Below are positions 1 to 8,030 of a DNA stretch of 9,467 bases, one piece after another; the first letter of the stretch is position 1, and every line of letters starts with the position of its first letter. Origin of the DNA: Bacteroidia bacterium (GTDB lineage Bacteria > Bacteroidota > Bacteroidia > Cytophagales > Cyclobacteriaceae); the NCBI GenBank assembly GCA_012031955.1, contig JAAURZ010000052.1, forward strand, positions 1 to 9,467. The letters run 5' to 3'. The translations under genes and the position numbers were made by a program. The notes beneath the pieces are model-generated. The model did no database searches. It worked only from the letters and a program-made list of their open reading frames with translations, and had not been told where the DNA came from.

Positions 1-531
1 GAGCTTGCCGTTGATCTCGATTTTCATGCGCTTCGGCTTGTATTGCAAAATGCATTGCGTTGCCAGCACTTGTTCCACTTCGCTGGTGCCGATGCCGAAC
101 GCGATATTGCCAAACGCACCGTGTGTAGATGTGTGGCTGTCGCCGCATACGATCGTCATGCCAGGCAAGGTGAGGCCCAACTCCGGACCGATAATATGCA
201 CGATGCCCTGGAAGGGATGACCCAGGTCGTAGAGGTTGACACCAAACTCGGCGCAGTTTTTTCTCAGCGCATCTACCTGGTGGCGCGAAAGCGCTTCCTT
301 AATAGGCAGGTGCTGGTCTTTGGTAGGTACATTGTGATCGGCCGTGGCAGTAGTGCGCTGCGGGTTGAATACTGGAATGCTGCGCTTCCGCAGACCATCA
401 AAGGCTTGCGGACTTGTGACTTCGTGAATAAAATGCCTGTCGATGTACACGACGTCAGGGTGGCCTTCACTTTGTTTCACCACATGGGCGTCCCAGATTT
501 TGTCAAAAAGTGTTTTTGGTTCAGAACTCAT
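1..531 (-). CDS. leuC: 3-isopropylmalate dehydratase large subunit, N-terminal part (cut by window edge)
   Basis: LeuC with LeuD isomerises 2-isopropylmalate to 3-isopropylmalate in leucine synthesis, using a [4Fe-4S] cluster. The frame is open from an ATG at 531 to base 1, giving 177 residues of a family usually near 465. Family landmarks are [20 protein letters not shown] at about residues 29-48, DHNVPT at 65-70, [13 protein letters not shown] at 100-112, and the aconitase-family signature [13 protein letters not shown] at 129-141. The three cluster-binding cysteines lie in the missing C-terminal part. No frameshift is seen here. No Shine-Dalgarno motif precedes the start. The gene lies downstream of ilvA in the same direction, separated by a terminator-like hairpin, so it may have its own transcript or be read through from the ilv operon. 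leuD and the other leu genes would be expected beyond the left edge, which is inference. Confidence 0.96.
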   Translation of the reverse strand, partial: MSSEPKTLFDKIWDAHVVKQSEGHPDVVYIDRHFIHEVTSPQAFDGLRKRSIPVFNPQRTTATADHNVPTKDQHLPIKEALSRHQVDALRKNCAEFGVNLYDLGHPFQGIVHIIGPELGLTLPGMTIVCGDSHTSTHGAFGNIAFGIGTSEVEQVLATQCILQYKPKRMKIEINGKL

Positions 532-619
532 GTTTGGTATTAATTCAACTTTCGCTTCTTAGTCAACTTCACCAACTGTCAGATTCTTGTAACAAGTGTT
601 AGTTTGGACTTCACTTGCT

Positions 620-661
620 AAAACGAAACCGCCCCGTCACGACATTGTCGGACGGGGCGGT
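620..661 (-). terminator. Strong intrinsic terminator-like hairpin between ilvA and leuC
   Basis: On the minus strand ACCGCCCCGTC (661-651) pairs perfectly with GACGGGGCGGT (638-628). The loop side extends the stem by CGAC/GTCG with an AAT loop and one unpaired T. The stem is followed by TTTCGTTTTAG, an interrupted T tract. It probably ends or attenuates transcription running out of ilvA toward leuC. Its core is the same as in the terminator before ilvE. On the plus strand the flank is not T-rich, so it appears to act in one direction. I find no upstream segment that would make a good antiterminator. Confidence 0.72.
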
Positions 662-799
662 CATATAAATCTTATCAGTTTTCTTATTGCATGCTCATGT
701 TGCTGTAACGTTACGAAGATGAAAAAACTTGCCGTCTCCTTCAAACATTTCAACTAAAAACTTTGGCACTACTTACAAGTGTTTGGTAGTTCTGTAAGA

Positions 800-807
800 C
801 AAAATTA
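800..807 (-). promoter_or_regulatory. Possible Bacteroidota -7 promoter box upstream of leuC
   Basis: The minus-strand octamer TAATTTTG matches the Bacteroidota sigma-ABfr -7 consensus TAnnTTTG exactly. It lies just after the ilvA stop and would start a transcript near 793, about 260 bases before leuC and upstream of the 628-661 hairpin. No convincing TTTG -33 box lies 19-21 bases upstream, and an octamer with two free positions occurs often by chance in AT-rich spacers. Confidence 0.25.
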
Positions 808-826
808 AAACACAGCCAGTGGTTTT

Positions 827-2080
827 TTACACCAGGTATTCGAACAGGTTCTCGTGCTGGTTTACCAGCGTGTAGTTGAGCTTGTGTTCGTTCATACGCT
901 GGATAAGCGAATTGAAATCATCAGTCGACTTGACTTCGATACCTATCAGTGCAGGTCCCGATTCTTTGTTGTGTTTTTGAATGAACTCGAACCTTACGAT
1001 GTCGTCATTGGGGCCGAGGATGTGGTTGACAAACTCCTTCAACGCGCCGGGCCGTTGTGCGAAGCGCACGATAAAGTAGTGCTTGAGGCCTTCATACAAC
1101 AGCGAACGTTCCTTGATCTCCTGCATGCGGTCGATGTCGTTGTTGCCGCCGCTCACCACACACACCACGCGCTTGCCCGCCAGTTGACCGGCATACTGGT
1201 CGAGGGCCGCGATGGAAAGTGCGCCGGCGGGTTCGGCCACGATGGCATCTTCATTATAGAGTTGCAAGATGGTAGTGCTCACTTTTCCCTCCGGCACCAG
1301 CAGCATGTCGGTCAGTATTTCTTTACAAAACTCGAACGTGATGTCGCCGACTTTCTTCACCGCCGCGCCATCTACAAAGCGCTGTATTTTGTCCAGTACC
1401 ACGGGCTTGCCTGCCTTCAGCGCTTCCTTCATGGAAGGCGCGCCCTGCGGTTCTACGCCGATGATGCGTGTGGCAGGTGAATAGGTTTTGAAATAGTGAC
1501 CCAAGCCGGCGCATAGCCCGCCGCCACCGATGGGAACAAATACCAGGTCGATGTCGGCGAGATCGTCGAGGATTTCCTTGCCCACGGTGCCCTGCCCTTC
1601 AATTACCTTGGGGTGATCGAACGGCGGGATGAACACCATGTTGTTTTCGGCGGCGTAAGCAAGTGCGTGGGCCTGACATTCGTCGAATGTATCGCCGATC
1701 AGCACGATCTCTATATTGTCGGCGCCAAACATTTTCACCTGGTTGATCTTTTGTTTCGGCGTGATGGCCGGCATGTAGATCACCCCTTTGATGTTGAGCT
1801 CGCGGCACGAAAATGCAACGCCCTGGGCGTGGTTACCAGCGCTTGCGCACACAACCCCCCTCTTGCGCTGCTCGTCCGTCAGGCTTTGAATGAGGTTGTA
1901 GGCGCCCCGCAGCTTGTACGACCGTACCACCTGAAGGTCTTCGCGCTTCAGGTAAATCTCCGCCTTGTACTTTTCGGAAAACTTGCGGTGAAATTGCAGC
2001 GGCGTTTTCAGCACCACCGATTTCAACGCGTAGTACGCGGCGTTGATGTTCAATGTATATGTTTGCGTATCGGTCGACAT
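827..2080 (-). CDS. ilvA: Threonine dehydratase (threonine ammonia-lyase), biosynthetic
   Basis: Deaminates L-threonine to 2-oxobutanoate with pyridoxal phosphate, the first committed step of isoleucine synthesis. The 417-residue frame is intact. The PLP lysine is K56 in SYKLRGA, followed by the substrate loop ASAGNHAQG at 79-87, the phosphate-binding glycine loop PIGGGG at 183-188, and SGGN at 310-313. Residues from about 330 to 417 (LKHYFIVRF onward) form a single ACT-like regulatory domain. The length fits the short threonine dehydratase form (about 410-420, as in Bacillus) rather than the 514-residue E. coli enzyme with two regulatory repeats. Feedback inhibition by isoleucine is expected from the family. 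It starts 15 bases after the ilvC stop, so it is very likely cotranscribed, and it is the last ilv gene before the hairpin at 620-661. Confidence 0.96.
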   Translation of the reverse strand: MSTDTQTYTLNINAAYYALKSVVLKTPLQFHRKFSEKYKAEIYLKREDLQVVRSYKLRGAYNLIQSLTDEQRKRGVVCASAGNHAQGVAFSCRELNIKGVIYMPAITPKQKINQVKMFGADNIEIVLIGDTFDECQAHALAYAAENNMVFIPPFDHPKVIEGQGTVGKEILDDLADIDLVFVPIGGGGLCAGLGHYFKTYSPATRIIGVEPQGAPSMKEALKAGKPVVLDKIQRFVDGAAVKKVGDITFEFCKEILTDMLLVPEGKVSTTILQLYNEDAIVAEPAGALSIAALDQYAGQLAGKRVVCVVSGGNNDIDRMQEIKERSLLYEGLKHYFIVRFAQRPGALKEFVNHILGPNDDIVRFEFIQKHNKESGPALIGIEVKSTDDFNSLIQRMNEHKLNYTLVNQHENLFEYLV

Positions 2081-2095
2081 GGTGAATGGAAATCT

Positions 2096-3168
2096 TTAGT
2101 TGATCATGCTGGCTTCCACCTGCTGTTTCTCCGGACGCAGCTTGCGTACGGCAGCACCGGCTTGCCACAATTCGCTTTCGCGCACTTCACGCAGTTCTTC
2201 AGCCAGCTTCTCGCGATAGTCGGGCTTGCTGCAAGTGTCGATGGTTCGGGCCGCTTCTTTGCCACTCGCCACGCTTTCGTATAGTTCCTGGAACACCGGC
2301 AATGTGGCCGCTTTGAATTTTTTTCTTCCAGTCGAGCGCGCCGCGTTGTGCCGTGGTGGAGCAGTTGGCATACATCCAGTCCATACCGTTTTCGGCTACG
2401 AGCGGCATCAGGCTTTGTGTCAGTTCTTCCACCGTTTCGTTGAAGGCTTCGGAGGGCGTGTGTCCCTTGGAGCGAAGTACTTCATACTGCGCCTCGAAAA
2501 TACCTGCGATGGCACCATGAGCGTACCGCGTTCGCCGGTAAGGTCTGAATACACTTCTTTTTTTGAAAATCAGTTTCAAACAAATAACCGGAGCCCACAC
2601 CAATTCCGAGGGCGATGGCTTTTTCGCGTGCCTTGCCTGTCGCGTCCTGGAAGATGGCGTAGCTCGAGTTGATGCCCTTGCCCTGCAGGAACAACCGGCG
2701 CACCGAAGTGCCGGAGCCTTTCGGCGCGACGAGGATCACGTCGACGTCGGCAGCGGGTATGATGCCTGTCTGGTCTTTGAATGTGATGCCGAAGCCATGT
2801 GAGAAATACAGCGTCTTACCTTTGGTGAGGCGTGGCTTCAGTGTAGGCCACAATGCAATCTGTCCGGCGTCGGATAGCAGAAACTGGATAATGGTGCCAC
2901 GTTGCGCGGCTTCTTCTATTTCAAACAGCGTTTCGCCCGGCACCCAGCCGTGTTCCACCGCTTTGTCCCACGTCTTGGAACCTTTGCGCTGCCCTACGAT
3001 CACATTGAATCCGTTATCACGAAGGTTGAGCGCCTGCGCCGGGCCTTGCACGCCATAACCGATAATGGCGATGGTTTCGTCTTTCAACACTGCAAACGCC
3101 TTGTCCATGGGAAACTCTTCCCGTGTTACTACTTCTTCTACTACACCTCCGAAATTGATTTGTGCCAT
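2096..3168 (-). CDS. ilvC: Ketol-acid reductoisomerase (NADP+), frameshifted in this sequence
   Basis: Converts acetolactate and acetohydroxybutyrate to dihydroxy acids with Mg2+ and NADPH. The N-terminal Rossmann motif is GYGVQGPAQ at about 38-46. The following loop GQRKGSKTW carries basic and Ser residues, as in NADPH-using enzymes. The C-terminal knotted domain holds the metal/substrate acids in DLTGERGTLMG and SEAFNETVEEL, then NCSTTAQRGALDW. The span is about 357 codons, close to fungal Ilv5 without its transit peptide and longer than the roughly 330-residue class I form. The frame breaks at three points: a 7-base homopolymer at 2558-2564, a lost base near 2515-2516 (ATGGTGCC where ATGGGTGCC is expected), and a 7-base homopolymer at 2318-2324. 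Conserved sequence continues immediately each time, so sequencing error is likely. The gene starts 48 bases after ilvN. Confidence 0.93.
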
Positions 3169-3216
3169 TGTTGTTAAGTTTTAGAGTTCTTGTTTCTGTT
3201 AATGATTTTAATGAGG

Positions 3217-3510
3217 TTAAGCAACGTGACGGTTGCTTGCTTCGCCTACTTCCACAAAGAGGCTGTTGCCTTCTTTGTATTCAGCGCTTTCAACTTCGAT
3301 TAGCTTTTCGAGCTGATACTTTACCTTCTCCATCAGGTCGGGTGTGGTGTACAGCCAGATTACAGCCCCGCCCCGGCGAAAGTCGTCTTCGTTTTCGTGG
3401 GCGATCAATTTTTTGATGCGCACGCGCCGGCGGTTGAGCACATTCACGATCCTGTTGAGGATGGAGAAGTTATTATCGGCGGCGATCTCTAACGTGAAGT
3501 CTTGTTTCAT
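3217..3510 (-). CDS. ilvN: Acetolactate synthase small (regulatory) subunit
   Basis: A 97-residue protein directly downstream of the catalytic subunit ilvB (21-base gap). The ACT-type pattern is TLEIAADNNFSILNRIVNVL at about 6-25, with the ligand-site loop around NNFS, and then a second beta-alpha-beta half from about residue 48 (GAVIWLYTT). This subunit activates IlvB and mediates valine feedback in the family. At 97 residues it has only the ACT domain, like E. coli IlvN or IlvM, and lacks the second C-terminal domain of the common 160-190-residue form. The reading frame looks complete and ends at a normal stop, and the remaining 48 bases to ilvC hold no continuation that I recognise. Sequence identity to well-studied IlvN is low by eye, so the name rests partly on context. 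Confidence 0.85.
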   Translation of the reverse strand: MKQDFTLEIAADNNFSILNRIVNVLNRRRVRIKKLIAHENEDDFRRGGAVIWLYTTPDLMEKVKYQLEKLIEVESAEYKEGNSLFVEVGEASNRHVA

Positions 3511-3531
3511 ATTTCTTGATGAGTTTAGCGT

Positions 3532-5248
3532 TTATTTTTTTGGTGCCTCCAGCAACACGTCGGCGACACCGGCTCCCGCAGGAACCATAGGAAATACATT
3601 GTCTTCTTTGCCTACTACTACTTCGAGAAAGTAAGGTCCGTCTGTTTCCAGCATTTCGCGAATGGCATCCACCAGCGTTTCGCGCTGCTCCACTTTGCGT
3701 GCGGGTATGCTGTACGCCTCGGCGATTTTAACAAAGTCGGGGTTGACCATTTCAGTAAATGAGTATCTCTTTCATGAAAGAGCTGTTGCCACTGGCGTAC
3801 CATGCCCAGGAAGCTGTTGTTGAGCACCATTATTTTGACCGGAATCTTGTACTGCATGATGGTGCCTAATTCTTGCACTGTCATCTGGTAGCCACCGCGC
3901 CGATCACGGCCACGACAGGCGTTTCCGGTCTTGCCACTTTGGCGCCCATCGCGGCGGGCAACGCAAAGCCCATGGTGCCGGCGCCGCCAGAGGTAACATT
4001 TGTGCGCGGCTTTTTGTACTGGTAATAGCGCGACGTTGTCATCTGGTGTTGGCCTACGTCGGTCACGATAATGGCTTCGCCGTGGGTAAGGGTGGATAGG
4101 TGGTTGATCGCTTCACCCATCATAATTTTTTCCGTGTCGGGCTTGAATTCTTTTTCTACAATTTTTTCCTGCTCTATTTTATTGAGCGCACGGAAACTTT
4201 CCAACCAGCCGGCGTGGTTGTTTTCGTCGCACAACTGAGTGAGCGCCAGCAAGGCTTCCTTTGCGTCGGCGTTCACAGCCACTGCGGTTTGCACGATCTT
4301 GTTGATTTCGGCCTTGTCTATTTCGATGTGAATCACTTTGGCCTGCTTCGCATACTTGCTTACGTTGCCGGTTACGCGGTCGTCGAAGCGCATGCCCACC
4401 GCAATGAGCACGTCGCACGCGTTGGTGTTTATATTGGGGCCGTAGTTGCCATGCATGCCCAGAAAGCCAACGTAGTTCGGGTGGTCAGTGGGGAAGCAGC
4501 CGAGGCCAAGCAATGTGCATGCTACAGGTATGCCTGTCTTTTCAGAAAAGGCGACGAGTTCGTCGGTTGCGCCGGACAAGAGTATGCCCTGTCCCGCCAA
4601 AATATAAGGACGCTCGGCGCTGTTGATGAGCCGGGCTGCGGCCTGCACTTCTTCGGCATTGAGGTCGGGCTTGGGCCTGTAGGTGCGTATGTGATTGCAT
4701 TTTTTATAATCAAACTCGTCGATGAGTTCGTTTTGGGCATTCTTGGTGATGTCGATCAACACGGGTCCGGGTCTGCCTGACGCGGCGATGTAGAAAGCGC
4801 GCGACACTGCCGACGCGATATCGCCTGCTTCGGTCACTTGTACATTCCACTTGGTAACAGGAATGGTGGTGTTTACCACGTCGGTTTCCTGGAAGGCATC
4901 AGTGCCGAGCAGGTGCGCGAACACCTGGCCCGTGATGCAGACCACCGGCGTGGAGTCGATGAGTGCATCGGCAAGGCCAGTTACAAGGTTGGTAGCCCCC
5001 GGCCCCGAAGTGGCAAATGCCACGCCTATTCTTCCGCTTACGCGGGCGTAGCCTTGCGCGGCGTGAATGGCGCCTTGCTCGTGGCGCACGAGCAGATGGG
5101 TGAGCTTGTCGGCGTAGCCGTAGAGGGCATCATACACTGGCATTATCGCACCGCCCGGGTATCCGAATATTGTGTCGACACCTTCCGCCACCAGGCATCG
5201 AAGTAGCGCCTCGGAGCCCGTGATCTTCTTCTTCGTCGGCGTGTCCAT
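3532..5248 (-). CDS. ilvB: Acetolactate synthase large (catalytic) subunit, frameshifted in this sequence
   Basis: ThDP- and FAD-dependent enzyme that condenses pyruvate with pyruvate or 2-oxobutanoate. The N-terminal ThDP-binding domain shows [12 protein letters not shown] at 29-40 and the catalytic glutamate E57 in RHEQGA. The FAD-linked middle domain follows, then the C-terminal ThDP domain. The start at 5248 is preferred because ilvD stops one base upstream (TAA, A, ATG). An in-frame ATG at 5275 would overlap ilvD and adds nine non-conserved residues. Total length is about 572 codons, typical for the family. The frame breaks twice. Near 3896-3900 a lost base destroys the GDG of the ThDP/Mg2+ motif (GGCGCGGTGGC where GGCGACGGTGGC is expected). 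Near 3766-3770 a lost base sits between FHER and YSFTEMVNP. The protein resumes at once in the new frame with [14 protein letters not shown] and later PYFLEVVV. Confidence 0.94.
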
Positions 5249-5249
5249 T

Positions 5250-6981
5250 TTAGTCTTCGTCAGTAACGCATCCATCTGCAGCTGTTTTTACTTGTTTCGC
5301 ATACTTCAATAAAAACTCCCTGTTGTGCATTGAGCGGTGGCTGTTGCCATGCCACTTTGCGTTGCGCTATTGTTTGCTGATCGAGCACCACGCTGATGGT
5401 GTGTGCCCGCACGTCTATTTCAATAATGTCGCCATCTTCGACGATGGCGATGGTGCCGCCGTCGTAGGCTTCCGGGGTGATGTGGCCGATCACGAATCCA
5501 TGCGAGCCACCCGAGAAGCGGCCGTCGGTGATGAGCGCCACGCTCTTGCCGAGGCCTGCACCCATAATGGCTGACGTAGGCTTCAGCATCTCGGGCATAC
5601 CCGGAGCACCTTTGGGGCCCACGTATCTTATCACCACCACGTCGCCGGCTTTCACTTTTCCATCGGAGATGCCCTGCATAAGTTTGAACTCACCGTCGAA
5701 CACGCGGGCTGGTCCGAGGAAGGTTTCGCCTTCCTTGCCGGTAATTTTGGCCACAGACCCTTTCTCGGCAAGGTTGCCATACAATACCTGCAAGTGCGCC
5801 GTGGGCTTGATCGGCCTTTCGATCGGGTAGATCGCGTCCTGGTTTCGAAAGAAAGTTCCTTTGCTTCGAGCAGATTTTCGGCTACGGTCTTGCCTGTAAC
5901 TGTGAGACACTCGCCATGCAGAAAACCTTTCGCCAAAAGATATTTCATAACCATGGCACGCCGCCGATACGGTGTACTTCTTCCATCAGGTATTTGCCGC
6001 TGGGTTTGAGATCGGCGATGAGCGGAGTCTTGTCTGAAATTTTTTGAAAGTCGTCTTGGTTCAGTGAAACACCTACGGCTTTGGCCATGGCGATGAGATG
6101 AAGCACGGCGTTGGTGGAGCCACCGAGTGCCATCACAATGGTGATGGCATTCTCAAACGCTTTGCGCGTCATAATGTCGCGCGGCTTGATGTCGCGCTCA
6201 AGCAGTGATAGATCGCCTTGCCCGATTCTCGGCACTCATCCGACTTTTCTTTACTGAGCGCGGGGTTCGACGACGAGTAAGGCAGTGACATTCCGAGCGC
6301 TTCAATGGCCGAGGCCATCGTGTTGGCTGTGTACATGCCGCCGCAGGCGCCTGCGCCGGGGCACGCGTTTTTGATGATGCCTTTGTAATCTTCGTCTGAA
6401 AGTTTGTTGGCAAGTTTTTCGCCGAGCGCTTCAAAAGCTGAAATGATGTTGAGCTGCTTGCCCTTCCAGTTGCCGCCGGCGATGGTGCCGCCATAAACCA
6501 TGATGGCGGGGCGATTAAGCCTGCCCATGGCCATCAGCGCGCCGGGCATATTTTTGTCGCAACCCACCACAGCGATGAGGCCGTCGTAGTACTGTGCGCC
6601 GCACACTGCCTCGATGGAGTCGGCGATGATCTCGCGGCTCACAAGCGAGTAGCGCATGCCTTCAGTGCCGTTGCTCATGCCGTCGCTTACACCGATGGTG
6701 TTGAAGATGAGCCCCACGAGGTCGTGATCCCATACGGCGGTCTTTACTTCGTCCGCGAGTTTATTCAGGTGCATGTTGCATGTATTGCCGTCATAGCCTG
6801 TGCTTACAATACCTACTTGTGCTTTCTTCAGATCGTCGTCGGTGAGACCGATGCCATAGAGCATGGCCTGTGCGGCGGGCAGGGTGGGGTCTTGCGTGAG
6901 CGTGCCGCTATATTTGTTTAATACCGCGTTGTGTTTTCCGGTGGCAGTTGCTGAGCTATATTTATCAGAGTTGTCCTTCAT
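5250..6981 (-). CDS. ilvD: Dihydroxy-acid dehydratase, frameshifted in this sequence
   Basis: Fe-S enzyme that dehydrates the 2,3-dihydroxy acids to 2-oxo acids for isoleucine and valine. Cluster cysteines are C68 (GNTCNMH), C141 (VGCDKNMPG, with the conserved lysine next to the Asp) and C213 ([12 protein letters not shown]). The three-cysteine pattern fits DHADs with a [2Fe-2S] cluster. The second family signature, [15 protein letters not shown], is in the 3' third. About 577 codons, the usual size. The frame breaks near 6203-6207 (a lost C), 5954-5956 (a lost base), 5843-5845 (a lost A in a run) and 5307-5316 (beside a 5-base A/T run). After the last break the protein reads [18 protein letters not shown] and stops at 5252-5250. 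Ignoring that break gives a wrong ending past 5260. The start at 6981 lies 49 bases after ilvE, and the stop is one base before the ilvB ATG, so translation is probably coupled. Confidence 0.94.
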
Positions 6982-7030
6982 GCTTACTGGGCTGGTGGTA
7001 GCTGCGTGATTTTGTGGGGCGGCTGGCGCA

Positions 7031-7916
7031 TCAGATGATTACGTAACTGAATGACTTTTCGAGTACCTGGCACTTGTACGCCTCTTGTATGGTGGTACCA
7101 AGGCTTTCGTTCCACGGTTTCCGGAAAGGTTTGGCGTCGATGGATTCAATACCGATCACTTCAGCGGCTGTTCCGCAAAGGAAGGCGCTGTCGGCGCCGT
7201 CGAGCTCTTCTGGTTTGAAGAATTTCTCCACCACAGGTATGTCCAACTCACGGCAAATGTTGATGACGGTTTGTCGTGTAATGCCCGGCAGTATGTGCCC
7301 CGGGGGTGCAGTATATAGCGTGCCGTCTTTTCAAAAAGAAATTGGAGCCGGGTGCTTCAGCCACGTGACCGTTCATATCGAGCATAAGGGCTTCGTCGTA
7401 GCCGCGCACTTTTGCTTCGCTTGTGGCGAGTATGGAGTTTACATAGTGGCCCGTCACTTTTGCTTCAATCTTCACCGCGTGAGGGTTGGGGCGCTGGTAC
7501 GACGAGATACAAAGTTTCAAAAGATCGTCGCCGTGATACTTGCCCCACTCCCAGGCGCATATCATGAGATAGATTTCGCTCGGTGTAGTGAGCGCCATGT
7601 TGGGATTGGTGTAAACGAGTGGCCGTATGTAGGCGTTGGTAAGGTCGTTCTTCTTAAGAACCTGGTAGCAGATCTGTATCAGCTCTTCGGTTTCGTAGTG
7701 CAATGGTATGCCCATGAGCAGGCAACTGCGTTTCAATCGCTCCACATGTTCATGCGCTTTAAAAATCTTGACGCCGTTCATAGTCTGGTAAGCGCGGATT
7801 CCCTCAAACACGCCGAAGCCGTAATGGAGGGTAGCGCTGTACAGATCGGTATGGGCATCCACGGCCTTGATGAACTTGCCGTTCAGATAGAGGACCGTAT
7901 CGTTGCCGTAGTACAT
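7031..7916 (-). CDS. ilvE: Branched-chain amino acid aminotransferase, frameshifted in this sequence
   Basis: Fold-type IV PLP aminotransferase that interconverts Leu, Ile and Val with their 2-oxo acids. The start at 7916 ([15 protein letters not shown]) matches the family N-terminus. An in-frame TTG at 7961 lies inside the terminator hairpin tail and is not credible. Landmarks are [13 protein letters not shown] at 31-43, the PLP lysine K153 in [13 protein letters not shown], and the Glu of HVAEAPGSN at 187. After a break at about 7327-7338 (TTTTT followed by AAAA, probably undercalled runs of each) the protein continues with [15 protein letters not shown], phosphate-site [14 protein letters not shown], and stops at 7031. 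About 294 codons in all. This is the first structural gene of the operon, directly behind the attenuator. Confidence 0.94.
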
Positions 7917-7952
7917 AGTTTTATTTACAACTGTTAGTTTGTTATAGTCTTT

Positions 7953-7988
7953 AAAAAACAAAACCGCCCCGGTTTTGGCGGGGCGGTT
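7953..7988 (-). terminator. Attenuator terminator hairpin before ilvE
   Basis: On the minus strand AACCGCCCCG (7988-7979) pairs with CGGGGCGGTT (7971-7962) in a perfect 10-bp stem with a CCAAAAC loop. The next bases are TTGTTTTTT (to 7953), a good T tract. It stands 37 bases upstream of the ilvE ATG and 28 bases after the leader peptide stop, where an attenuator terminator should be. Its 5' arm is the same segment that the alternative antiterminator captures. Confidence 0.88.
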
Positions 7989-8030
7989 GATGATTCCTTT
8001 TCAGGTGATTACAATATCATCGCAGCCCCG
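7979..8030 (-). promoter_or_regulatory. Antiterminator (alternative fold of the ilv leader)
   Basis: CGGGGC (8030-8025) is perfectly complementary to GCCCCG (7984-7979), and GATGAT (8021-8016) to ATCATC (7994-7989). Both pairings stack in the same helix with a small internal loop (TGC opposite AACC). Formation sequesters the whole 5' arm of the terminator, so the two folds exclude each other. The 5' arm overlaps the leader stop codon (8019-8017). A ribosome that finishes the peptide would therefore cover the arm and allow termination, while one stalled at the Ile/Val/Leu codons would leave it free. Confidence 0.78.

Larger units (their letters stand above)
532..826. other. ilvA-leuC spacer
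   Basis: This 295-base stretch lies between the ilvA stop and the leuC start and holds no convincing gene. It contains a long GC-rich hairpin with a T-rich tail (620-661), an exact match to the Bacteroidota -7 box near the ilvA end (800-807), and a small perfect inverted repeat (CTTGT, one base, ACAAG) at 586-596. A 17-codon ORF at 748-695 on the minus strand has no leucine cluster, so I do not call it a leader peptide. Confidence 0.7.

Noticed and set aside
586..596. Perfect small inverted repeat upstream of leuC as an operator; a related ACAAGTGTT string recurs near 776-783.
   Set aside because: Five-base arms are too short to separate from chance, and the second copy lacks the inverted partner.
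695..748. 17-codon minus-strand ORF upstream of the leuC hairpin as a leucine leader peptide.
   Set aside because: It starts MFEGDGKFFHLRN and has only one leucine and no run of control codons. Its surroundings offer only about five pairs (GACGG with CCGTC) toward an antiterminator.
854..1480. Long open frame on the plus strand opposite ilvA (another at 1613-2284).
   Set aside because: It lies wholly antisense to a clearly conserved intact enzyme gene, and its translation has no recognisable family pattern. It is a by-product of codon bias on the other strand.
2558..2564. Programmed frameshift or transcriptional slippage at seven-base A/T runs in ilvC (also 2318-2324 and 8616-8623).
   Set aside because: Breaks of the same kind occur in neighbouring genes without homopolymers, and KARI is not known to use slippage. 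General indel error explains all of them together.
7074..7937. 287-codon plus-strand frame opposite ilvE.
   Set aside because: It is antisense to ilvE along its full length, runs into the terminator region, and shows no family motifs. The ilvE reading is strongly conserved.
7917..7961. Upstream TTG start for ilvE at 7961, adding 15 residues.
   Set aside because: The extension would begin in the terminator T tract and encodes non-conserved residues. The ATG at 7916 matches the family N-terminus.
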